From: Sedimenticola sp.
Lineage (GTDB): Bacteria; Pseudomonadota; Gammaproteobacteria; Chromatiales; Chromatiaceae
Direction: 5' to 3'
Length of the DNA: 11,132 bases
Assembly: GCA_027041035.1 (NCBI GenBank)
Contig: JALULB010000157.1
Location: 1-11,132, forward strand
Shown here in pieces: positions 8,301 through 11,132 of the stretch (within the stretch, counting starts at the first letter, position 1; each line of letters opens with the position of its first letter). Below the pieces are notes generated by a model, which did not search any database, had not been told where the DNA came from, and saw nothing but the letters and a program-made list of their open reading frames with translations. The position numbers were made by a program, and so were the translations under genes.

Positions 8301-9353
8301 GAAATCCAGTGGGTCGTCATCCCCATCGCCAGAATTTCTCCCATCGAGGAGAATCGGCACGCCCGTGGCACGCTCATCACTGGCTTGCGCAACCGCAACC
8401 GGCGAGGTGTTTGTCGAAGAGACCTTGATCACGTCCGTGGCACTCTCACCCGTGCTGTCGGAAACGACCAGTGCAATCTCGTAATCCCCGGAGTCGGTGA
8501 TTCTGAAAGTCGTTCTCGGTGCGGTGCGATCGGAAAAATTCGCGTTGCTGAACGGCGGGGCCTTCAGGATACGCCACTCGTAATGCAGTACTCCACCCGC
8601 CTGACTGGCGGAACCGCCACCATCCAGCGTCAGCGTATTGCCGTCACGCTGTAGCTGAATAACCGGTGTTAAATCGGTGGGCCGATAGGTAACCGCAACC
8701 ACATCCAGACTACTGTCTGTCTGGCCATCATTGACGATAAGCTGAATTTCATAGCGTCCCTTTTCGTCGACTGTAAAGCGGGGCGACACGGTATTCGCAT
8801 CACTGAGTTCGGCTTTACTGAACAGGGGCTTGGTCACGAAACGCCAGTGATAACTCAACGCTTGCGATTCTGGATCGAAGGACCCGCTGCCATCGAGGGT
8901 CACCACGCCGGGAGCATGGACGATCCGGTCCGCTCCCGCGTCGGCAACGGGTGGTTGGTTACCGCCCGGGACGGATTCGGTAAAACGCCACTGCAACACC
9001 GAAGGGTCGAACCGGGTACGACGTTTTTGATGAATCAATAAGGGATTACCGCCGATCTGGGTGCTATTCGCCGGAAAATCCCCGAAATAGACGGAACCAT
9101 CGATAACGAGGGTATCCGGTGAACCGCTGCTCGCGTGCGCGGTAACGGAATGTCCCGTGGTACCGGCATTGGCCGCCCGTACCTGGAACTCATAGGCATA
9201 GTAGGCGCGATCCAGTGGCGCGCGATTCTCGGGCTCAAGATTCTCGACCACATAGTTGGCGGTGGCATCCTGGACCACGCACGCCACGAGAAGAAAAACA
9301 AATACCCGGAATTTCGCCACGCAGGGCGTGAAATATTTGCAATAGGAAATCAT
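1..9353 (-). CDS. Giant secreted RHS/YD-repeat protein, teneurin-like front fused to SpvB/TcB-like back (3' end outside window)
   Basis: One open frame of 3117 full codons running off the left edge; no stop or frameshift seen. Start is the ATG at 9353-9351, with a GGAAGGG ribosome site 9 bases upstream, and an ATGA overlap with the preceding gene. Module order by residue: export signal 1-32; beta-rich region 33-125; PKD-like 132-221, 223-314, 315-408; Ig/cadherin-like 412-500; teneurin-like cassette with carboxypeptidase-regulatory fold about 525-970; NHL-like repeats 1040-1360; YD-like strands 1380-1490; Pro-rich linker about 1497-1525; SpvB about 1529-1790; seven FG-GAP motifs 1839-2172; TcdB-middle-like 2180-2325; YD repeats 2346-3117. 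In known relatives (Tc toxin TcB/TcC, teneurins) YD repeats form a hollow shell around or beside a C-terminal effector; here the RHS core and tip lie beyond position 1, so the effector is unknown. Probable role, inferred: exported or surface-displayed polymorphic toxin or adhesin. Function unproven; family assignment firm. Confidence 0.95.
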   Translation of the reverse strand, partial: MISYCKYFTPCVAKFRVFVFLLVACVVQDATANYVVENLEPENRAPLDRAYYAYEFQVRAANAGTTGHSVTAHASSGSPDTLVIDGSVYFGDFPANSTQIGGNPLLIHQKRRTRFDPSVLQWRFTESVPGGNQPPVADAGADRIVHAPGVVTLDGSGSFDPESQALSYHWRFVTKPLFSKAELSDANTVSPRFTVDEKGRYEIQLIVNDGQTDSSLDVVAVTYRPTDLTPVIQLQRDGNTLTLDGGGSASQAGGVLHYEWRILKAPPFSNANFSDRTAPRTTFRITDSGDYEIALVVSDSTGESATDVIKVSSTNTSPVAVAQASDERATGVPILLDGRNSGDGDDDPLDFHWSLLTKPSGSQAVLATPGRPQVLLVPDVAGDYRVQLVVSDGFSESNPDVIELSVVDDTSVNHPPEVLSTPPSQVAMLDQFQYQVVASDIDNDTLSFQLLSGPPGMHIDAANGLLEWVVNAGGVHAILIQIRDARGESHFHGFQLTVNAPTESLPLDPAAIAPPLDDTAVTPFEDSVAFLYTGPHATQSIGDPGVLDSDQVAVIRGKVLDAGGRPLPGVVITLRGFPEYGFTTSRGDGWFDLAINGGSSIVVEYSKAGFLAAQRRLTPDEHDFSVLDDVVLVPRSPRIYPVDLTEPVSHWVSGEPVGDSDGTRRTSVFFPSDTVATLPTTSGGTALDALSLRITEYTAGEGDLLSIPGSSELEAPLAWVANFHIDEANSNRVDFSQPVPIYIDNYLNLDTGTRLPIQRYDTENANWTAEPDGRVVEIAGIVNDKAVLKLDGTGQPANEADLTALGITEEELRQLAQRYPVGASLWRFLADHFSIYGVIYPANVLLPPAGGPAGGNDRPPATPPRVVEIDPADRVELDFPLIGSSHNLHYSSVNAMGNRAARSVEITLSEASLPPLLARIRVSVQIAGQLFNQSFPAEPNQTFTYTWDGKDAYGRVVNGPRTASIQVTYSFKNPPGVLHKVLRQSFRKSQLVLGRRRNTSAGLGGLTLDILHAYDPTTSRVQLGGGEAYIPGSGGGHGIKSCSVVAGDGSAASPVEGEVATQGGLAGIAHIAVSRDGAVYLGGAHRIWVIAPDGTFHAVAGTGQALEGSPQPSLDASTAMLGYISDITAGPNNHLFVAESLVPSPDGGLTGYIRRIDIPHESIDLVEEYASPGSLAVNDAGNLYFSGSDGLTNTGNLLDYVTGNVDELGYFPDHLAVAPDESIVFGEFSDVGPVKRIETNGNISQIPWVQLAGYIGSLSVGPDSTIYIVDLNDGLPQWYGLKYFTADGDSGPLTLTLADAGSCPPIPPGNDLELIGSASNLALYQIHYGNPGALNAPEDIAAAPDGGLYVLMDGKLVYLSIGGAGVSLENGQFHVPSPDGGETFVFDRHGRHLRTLDAASGATRYVFHYNPVTGLLDSIDTPDGGLFVERDGNAKPRAIVAPNGQRTELVIDAHGFVEQIDQPDGVVWNLHHGEDGLLDSLSNPTVGTTNQYYYGSLGQQQPSPPDNGLPVQPPLSPPVLSDLVGAIPATFSVSAAGAAKWSTPVVVTPGTAGLEPKLSVNYSSQSGNGLLGLGWSVSGLSTVFRCSKTYARDGDRNAVTLTSADRFCLDGQRLLAVSGVYGADGTVYRTEIDNFSRIISHGVQAGGPAWFEVHTKSGEILEYGNTPDSRVESQGRNVVQRWAVNRLADLNGNYLTYTYHEDHAIGEHRILRIDYTGNTNAATAPFAHVEFNYENRPDASIGYLAGSRISSLKRLKSIASFDGGTLVRELRFDYYIPDFANTASRLARIHSCVNDAGVGKCLPPTEIEWQTADIGFDEPTTLAGPILNTTGMRKAKVIDFDGDGISDLVYGREYGDPTHILLFDSSGEIRQDILTEVPFSRYLLSIDEDGNGATDIVIPSTLALNGAFVPGKRFSYIDGSLQTVSLNAFPVVGEPLVIDYNGDGLHDLIDDGQLWINQQGTGFSPAGTFTLPFIFDTDPDSDEDIALYTRDFRAIELNGDGKQDLLILGRATASYIQMGGGGLIASGVQHGFGSQSASLSIDLNGDGLQDLVFFQDDGIYFHLNQGGKFGPGVFADIRDANGVVLANPVDEIDHIDASYYVRPLDYNNDGFMDLLVPRDGHANWWIYIARRDPVAGVRFVAHDSGIPLGHDAEGQGYKYLRLSDFNGDGLTDMLYPSDDGRLHLRLRKGKRGGLVTRITAGRGRFDEHLDISYQPLTTPGIHEKSHDAHTPEQRDFQGPIYVVSETREDNGIGGQNRKNYRYRGAKLDTRGRGQLGYRQQIVTDHSNGLTETLTFAQRFPYIGMLEKRETRDRFGRLTGGQTQTLAAHWQGSVGASPAFPYIETNITSTYDAPSGKFTHGLRTDSQYDAWGNATQVIVTTIDPGDIRNTKTTVSSYTNDTVNWRLGRLSHSQVTHDAGSYTQGEQHNGGRFGVTSVTRESFFTYDPVTGQLLSETLESGNDALTTTYTLDAFGNRVSATVSGPGITSRTTRTRYDAQGRYPVETENALGHKETYAYNDPLGNRTKLTGPNGLTTRWHYDPLGRETAELRADGTRTDTARGWCGGTLCLDPRGISFQTVATTGQPDAASVQDSRERVILSGVASFDGRLALVRTTYDARGRKASQSRPYFQGGNPLATTTWRYDDLDRLIEEHSPVTGATFIEYDQHSFDWLITRTTNALGQRNSVLRDAQKHILYTQDAEGHITTYQYDAAGNPTRIIDSEGNDIVMHYNVRGEKTAIDDPDMGHWDYRYNALGELIEQTDAKGQTIRIAYDALGRKTRRYQVGNPGASESRWYYDNAPRGNGQLAIGQLARETANGDFERRYRYDSLNRLAATQTTIGSETFTTRQSYDSAGRIDLTTYPSVNGVALRVRNSYNSHGHLDHISDADGPTRYWQALATNADGAYTEEILGQHTERLQSYDTNSGRLHSLLSGPITHNSGSLQHLRYRYDPLGNLLSREDLRQHNKETFGYDALNRLTRIDTDLAGLGYSQTLRYDALGNIQEKDHHSYHYTTGRPHAVSDAHGKAWQYDANGSLIDDGQRQIQWTEYNKPRRIQQNNIQRRFAYGPEGARYRQTHTQGATTRTTLYIGGLYERISENGQHKHRHYLHAGGQRIAILT
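2380..2815 (-). other. TcdB-middle-like segment
   Basis: Residues about 2180-2325 link the FG-GAP region to the YD repeats. Visible marks are Gly-Arg-Gly-Arg-Phe-Asp, Tyr-Val-Val-Ser-Glu-Thr, Arg-Tyr-Arg-Gly-Ala-Lys and Gly-Arg-Gly-Gln-Leu-Gly-Tyr-Arg, the usual connector of SpvB/TcdB-type RHS proteins. Confidence 0.7.
2838..3839 (-). repeat. Seven FG-GAP/VCBS-type calcium-binding motifs
   Basis: Nine-residue motifs of the type Asp-x-Asp/Asn-Gly-Asp-Gly-x-x-Asp lie at 3813-3839, 3669-3695, 3513-3539, 3342-3368, 3204-3230, 3015-3041 and 2838-2864 (residues 1839, 1887, 1939, 1996, 2042, 2105, 2164). Spacing is 46-63 residues, the size of propeller blades. The second (DEDGNG) and sixth (DYNNDG) deviate slightly. 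In Tc toxins the corresponding propeller of TcB gates the shell and docks to TcA; whether it docks anything here is unknown. Confidence 0.88.
4000..4770 (-). other. SpvB-type domain
   Basis: Residues about 1529-1785. The family hallmarks are clear: a strand Leu-x-Val-Asn-Tyr-Ser-Ser-Gln-Ser-Gly-Asn-Gly, the Leu-Gly-Leu-Gly-Trp-Ser-Val-Ser-Gly-Leu block (near 1568), then Asp-Arg-Phe-Cys-Leu-Asp-Gly-Gln-Arg-Leu. SpvB N-terminal domains open Tc toxin B components and many RHS proteins. Here the domain lies more than 1500 residues into the chain, behind a Pro-rich linker, rather than at the start. Confidence 0.85.
5270..6240 (-). repeat. NHL-like propeller repeats
   Basis: Residues about 1040-1360 contain five or six imperfect units of the form hydrophobic-Ala-Val-x-x-Asp-Gly/Asp-x-hydrophobic-Tyr/Phe-hydrophobic, preceded by Val-Val-Ala-Gly-Asp-Gly and Val-Ala-Gly-Thr-Gly turns. 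These are typical of the NHL beta-propeller in teneurins and their bacterial relatives. The units are divergent and the blade number cannot be settled by eye. Confidence 0.6.
6450..7785 (-). other. Bacterial teneurin-like cassette with carboxypeptidase-regulatory-like domain
   Basis: Residues about 525-970. The cassette opens with Phe-Leu-Tyr-Thr-Gly, then a carboxypeptidase-regulatory-like fold (Gly-Lys-Val-Leu-Asp, Pro-Leu-Pro-Gly-Val, Arg-Gly-Asp-Gly-x-Phe-Asp-Leu, Lys-Ala-Gly-Phe; about 552-625). Further on come Gln-Pro-Val-Pro-Ile-Tyr-Ile-Asp-Asn-Tyr-Leu, Tyr-Pro-x-Gly-x-Ser-Leu-Trp-Arg and Thr-Trp-Asp-Gly-Lys-Asp-Ala-Tyr-Gly-Arg (about 944-953). I recognise this order from large bacterial RHS proteins with a teneurin-like front. 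A Pro/Gly-rich linker (about 842-870) interrupts it. Confidence 0.7.
7855..8120 (-). other. Cadherin/Ig-like (putative He-PIG type) domain
   Basis: Residues about 412-500 follow the third PKD unit. They begin with Asn-His-Pro-Pro, contain Ala-Ser-Asp-x-Asp-Asn-Asp and Gly-Pro-Pro-Gly-Met then Gly-Leu-Leu-Glu-Trp, the pattern of bacterial putative-Ig/cadherin-like domains. Structural role inferred. Confidence 0.7.
8130..8960 (-). repeat. Three tandem PKD-like domains
   Basis: Each unit of about 90 residues starts with a Pro-Val-Ala or similar strand, has a Leu-Asp-Gly-x-x-Ser turn (best in the first and third), an Asp/Gly-rich loop before a Tyr/Phe-His/Glu-Trp strand, and ends with Gly-x-Tyr-x-hydrophobic-x-Leu-hydrophobic-Val-x-Asp. 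The second unit is degenerate in its first half. PKD domains are beta-sandwich spacers of surface and secreted proteins; here they hold the front of the RHS protein away from its export signal. Confidence 0.8.
9258..9353 (-). other. Export signal of the RHS protein (Sec, with a possible lipobox)
   Basis: Residues 1-32 carry Lys6, Lys14 and Arg16, a hydrophobic core from Val17 to Val27, and Ala-Thr-Ala before Asn33, a good signal peptidase I site. Leu22-Val23-Ala24-Cys25 also fits the lipobox, so lipoprotein processing at Cys25 is an alternative. The signal peptidase I reading is slightly favoured because the hydrophobic core continues past the cysteine. Confidence 0.7.
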
Positions 9354-10216
9354 GCCTCGGCGCCCTTCCGTTGCCCCAGACCCCCGATAGCGACCAGCGC
9401 GACGACCAGTACCAGGAGCAACCATGTTCCCGATGACAACGTGGGCACAGGCGCCGCCCCCACGGGAGGAGGGCCGGCTGGAGGAGCCGAAACGACCTGT
9501 GCTGAAACCAGTGAAAGTCTCGTCTGGTTCTCGCCATGGTACCCGTCCGTGGCGCCAGCATTGCCCAACTGGTTAACTGCTCCCTGAACATCGACTTCGA
9601 GCAACAGCCTGACCTGCCCCAGTGGTGGGATTTGCACACTGAATTGCTGGGTATCGTCGATGTTCTCTAGTGGAGGGCCAAAGAAAGAATCCGAAGCCGC
9701 GCCAACTACCGGAGTCAATAACGCACCGCTGTCCTCGTTGGTGAGCTGGGTACGGACGTCGACGGTAGCGTCGTTGCCGGTGGCGTTTGTTGCCAACATA
9801 GCTGACAACGACATCGTGATTTCATAGGTTACCGTCGCGCTGAGGTTCGCCAAAGTGACCGTCGTGTCGCCTAGCAAGGCTGAAGCCGCGGCAGCGCCAG
9901 AACCATCGGTCAGACTTTCGAATAGAATCTCATCGCCGGTTTCCAGCCATTGTCCGACCAATGGCAATGTACCGGAGGTTACATCCAAGGCGTCAACAGT
10001 TGCATCGGTGACGCTGCCGCCACGGATCAAGGCCAGCCGAGCGGACTGGGTTGCACCCGCTGCCGGGATCGCCGAGAGAGCACCAAGGCGGGTGGAGAGT
10101 GTAATCCGGATCGCCGGGTCCAGGGAATCTGCCGAGCCCGTCCGCGCCACTACCGCCAACAAGATGAAACAGAAAAACAGCGCTAGCGCCGAAACGCTCG
10201 ATCCGTATTCGTCCAT
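9350..10216 (-). CDS. Secreted protein with IPTL-CTERM sorting signal
   Basis: 288 residues. N-terminal signal: short acidic start, hydrophobic stretch about residues 8-24, possible cleavage after Gly-Ser-Ala (29). The middle is Thr/Val/Ala-rich, almost without cysteine, and looks like beta-sandwich; I recognise no enzyme motif. A Pro/Gly/Ala linker precedes a C-terminal tripartite tail: Val-Pro-Thr-Leu at 257-260 (9437-9448), hydrophobic helix 265-277, then a basic Gln-Arg-Lys near the end. This is the IPTL-CTERM pattern, a PEP-CTERM-like signal thought to be processed by an exosortase-type membrane enzyme, which is not in this window. I chose the ATG at 10216-10214 because it has GGAGG 11 bases upstream, begins a clean signal peptide and sits downstream of a good promoter. 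The frame stays open to an ATG at 10357, but that start would overlap xseA and place the promoter inside the gene. Its stop overlaps the start of the giant RHS gene, so the two are probably made together. Function unknown. Confidence 0.88.
   Translation of the reverse strand: MDEYGSSVSALALFFCFILLAVVARTGSADSLDPAIRITLSTRLGALSAIPAAGATQSARLALIRGGSVTDATVDALDVTSGTLPLVGQWLETGDEILFESLTDGSGAAAASALLGDTTVTLANLSATVTYEITMSLSAMLATNATGNDATVDVRTQLTNEDSGALLTPVVGAASDSFFGPPLENIDDTQQFSVQIPPLGQVRLLLEVDVQGAVNQLGNAGATDGYHGENQTRLSLVSAQVVSAPPAGPPPVGAAPVPTLSSGTWLLLVLVVALVAIGGLGQRKGAEA
9363..9369 (-). promoter_or_regulatory. Ribosome binding site of the giant RHS gene, inside the upstream coding region
   Basis: GGAAGGG on the minus strand lies 9 bases before the ATG at 9353 and within the last codons of the IPTL-CTERM gene. 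The start and stop overlap as ATGA (9350-9353), the usual layout for translational coupling by reinitiation. Confidence 0.65.
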
Positions 10217-10227
10217 GATACCCGGAA

Positions 10228-10232
10228 CCTCC
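10228..10232 (-). promoter_or_regulatory. Ribosome binding site of the IPTL-CTERM gene
   Basis: GGAGG on the minus strand, 11 bases before the ATG at 10216. It decides the start: this site serves the signal-peptide start rather than the longer frame from 10357. Confidence 0.65.
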
Positions 10233-10266
10233 AATACCCCATTGGCGAATGATTGTCTGAAAAGCG

Positions 10267-10295
10267 ATTGTAGCGAGATCCCGCTAGCGCGACAA
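10267..10295 (-). promoter_or_regulatory. Sigma-70-type promoter for the IPTL-CTERM/RHS operon
   Basis: On the minus strand, TTGTCG (10295-10290, 4 of 6 to the -35 consensus) and TACAAT (10272-10267, 5 of 6 to the -10 consensus) are separated by exactly 17 bases. Transcription would start near 10260, giving a leader of roughly 45 bases before the ATG at 10216. This is by eye only, but its position also supports that start codon over the one at 10357. Confidence 0.55.
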
Positions 10296-10296
10296 T
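10268..10296 (+). promoter_or_regulatory. Weak candidate promoter for xseA, overlapping the opposite promoter
   Basis: On the plus strand TTGTAG (10268-10273, 3 of 6) and GACAAT (10291-10296, 4 of 6) are spaced by 17 bases. The boxes fall almost exactly on the opposite-strand -10 and -35 boxes, so if real the two promoters could not be occupied at once. The matches are poor, and a GATATT further right (10314-10319) is an alternative -10. Confidence 0.22.
10271..10286. repeat. Short inverted repeat in the promoter spacer (possible operator)
   Basis: TAGCG (10271-10275) and its reverse complement CGCTA (10282-10286) flank six bases and sit across the -10 edge and spacer of the minus-strand promoter; the 8-base palindrome CGCTAGCG (10282-10289) overlaps the right arm. 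The placement suits a repressor site, but arms of five bases can occur by chance. Confidence 0.2.
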
Positions 10297-10334
10297 ATTC
10301 AAGATCGCAGTTGAGATATTCCAAGGCATCCCCC

Positions 10335-11132
10335 ATGCAAGCCACCACCCGTGACATCTACACTGTCAGCCGCCTGAACAGCGAGGTGCGCTCGGTACTC
10401 GAAGGCAGTTTTCCGCTGATCTGGGTCGAGGGCGAGATCTCTAACCTGGCGCGACCGGCGTCTGGGCATATGTACTTCTCGTTGAAGGACAGCCATGCGC
10501 AGGTGCGCTGCGCGTTGTTCCGCAACCGGCGTCTGAATCTACGTTTTCAGCCAGAGAATGGCGCGAAGGTGCTGGCGCGCGCGCGCATCAGTCTGTACGA
10601 GGGGCGTGGTGAGTTTCAGTTGATCGTCGAGCACATGGAGCCAGCCGGCGAAGGCGCCTTGCAGCGCGCGTTCGAGGAACTGAAGGCCCGCCTGGACAAA
10701 GAGGGTCTGTTCGCCACCGAGACAAAACAACCGTTGCCGCTCTACCCACGCTGCATCGGACTGGTGACATCGCCGAGCGGCGCGGCGATTCGCGATGTGC
10801 TCAGCGTGCTGCGGCGACGTTGGCCGCTGGCGCGGGTAGTCGTCTATCCGAGTGCCGTGCAGGGCGCGGAGGCGCCGGGGCAACTGGTTCGCGCCCTGCG
10901 CATCGCCGATAGTCGCAAGGAATGCGATCTGCTGATCCTGACGCGAGGAGGCGGCTCGCTGGAGGATCTGATGGCCTTCAACGACGAGCGCCTGGCGCGT
11001 GCAATGCACGCGTTGCGCCTGCCGGTGATCTCGGCGGTCGGTCACGAGATCGATTTCACGATCGCCGATTTCGTCGCCGACCGGCGCGCGCCGACGCCAT
11101 CGGCCGCCGCCTACCTCGCCACACTCGATCAA
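10335..11132 (+). CDS. xseA: Exodeoxyribonuclease VII large subunit XseA (N-terminal part; 3' end outside window)
   Basis: XseA is the catalytic large subunit of exonuclease VII, which with several copies of XseB degrades single-stranded DNA from either end to short oligonucleotides in the cytoplasm, in repair and recombination. The first 266 residues are present of about 450 usual. The N-terminal OB-fold is residues about 5-105, with the Ser-Gly-His-x-Tyr-Phe-x-Leu-Lys-Asp signature at 43-52. The catalytic domain starts about 125 and shows TSPSGAAIRD (145-154), RGGGSLEDL (204-212), FNDE (215-218), SAVGHEIDFTI (233-243) and VADRRAPTPSAAA (247-259). Asp154, Arg204, His237 and Asp240 align with residues reported as important in the E. 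coli enzyme. The ATG at 10335 follows AAGG with an 8-base gap. It is transcribed away from the RHS operon and is a housekeeping gene unrelated to it in function. Confidence 0.97.
   Translation, partial: MQATTRDIYTVSRLNSEVRSVLEGSFPLIWVEGEISNLARPASGHMYFSLKDSHAQVRCALFRNRRLNLRFQPENGAKVLARARISLYEGRGEFQLIVEHMEPAGEGALQRAFEELKARLDKEGLFATETKQPLPLYPRCIGLVTSPSGAAIRDVLSVLRRRWPLARVVVYPSAVQGAEAPGQLVRALRIADSRKECDLLILTRGGGSLEDLMAFNDERLARAMHALRLPVISAVGHEIDFTIADFVADRRAPTPSAAAYLATLDQ

Larger units (their letters stand above)
10217..10334. other. Divergent intergenic region between the RHS operon and xseA
   Basis: 118 bases separate the two divergent start codons and form the only non-coding stretch in the window. 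It contains the minus-strand promoter candidate, both ribosome binding sites and a small inverted repeat. No RNA gene or terminator hairpin was seen. Confidence 0.85.

Noticed and set aside
2277..8654. Series of plus-strand frames of 60-280 residues
   Set aside because: All are antisense to the giant RHS frame; they lack plausible domains and consistent ribosome sites.
10217..10357. Upstream extension of the IPTL-CTERM gene to an ATG at 10357
   Set aside because: It would overlap the xseA start, bury the best promoter, and put 47 non-signal residues before the signal peptide; the 10216 start has GGAGG.
10539..11132. 197-residue minus-strand open frame on the right edge
   Set aside because: It lies opposite xseA, whose plus-strand product carries all the expected family motifs.

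Overview
The window carries three genes. On the minus strand, occupying about 93% of the sequence, is a two-gene operon: a small secreted protein with an IPTL-type C-terminal sorting signal (9350-10216), followed with an ATGA overlap by the N-terminal 3117 residues of a giant RHS/YD-repeat protein (9353 down to the left edge, still open there). On the plus strand, diverging from this operon, is the first 266 codons of xseA, the large subunit of exodeoxyribonuclease VII. The sequence is GC-rich, and the XseA sequence together with the IPTL-type tail fits a gammaproteobacterium or close relative with an elaborate surface. I cannot name the species.

The giant gene is one uninterrupted frame. I followed it codon by codon from the ATG at 9353 to position 3 without a stop. 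Four independent checks (codons at 9351, 6495, 3840 and 438) lie in the same phase. Its product reads as a string of modules, from N to C terminus: an export signal; a small beta-sandwich-like region; three PKD-type domains; a cadherin/Ig-like domain; a carboxypeptidase-regulatory-like fold inside a long cassette known from bacterial teneurin-like RHS proteins; an NHL-like propeller region; a short set of YD-like strands; a Pro-rich linker; an SpvB domain; seven FG-GAP/VCBS-type DxDGDG motifs; a TcdB-middle-like segment; and about 18 YD repeats. The window ends where the RHS core and any C-terminal toxin or other effector tip would be expected next, so the activity of the protein cannot be read here.

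The two minus-strand genes probably share one promoter (good -35/-10 pair at 10290-10295 and 10267-10272) and are translationally coupled. Both products have Sec-type N-terminal signals rather than type VI secretion adaptors (no PAAR or VgrG region is seen). I infer an envelope or secreted system in which a sortable small partner is made together with a giant cocoon-forming protein. The unusual points are the joining of a teneurin-like front half to a Tc-toxin-B-like (SpvB/FG-GAP/TcdB-mid/RHS) back half in one chain, and the coupling to an IPTL-CTERM gene.

The only non-coding stretch is the 118-base divergent intergenic region (10217-10334), which holds the promoter candidates. No tRNA, rRNA, CRISPR, insertion sequence or terminator was seen.
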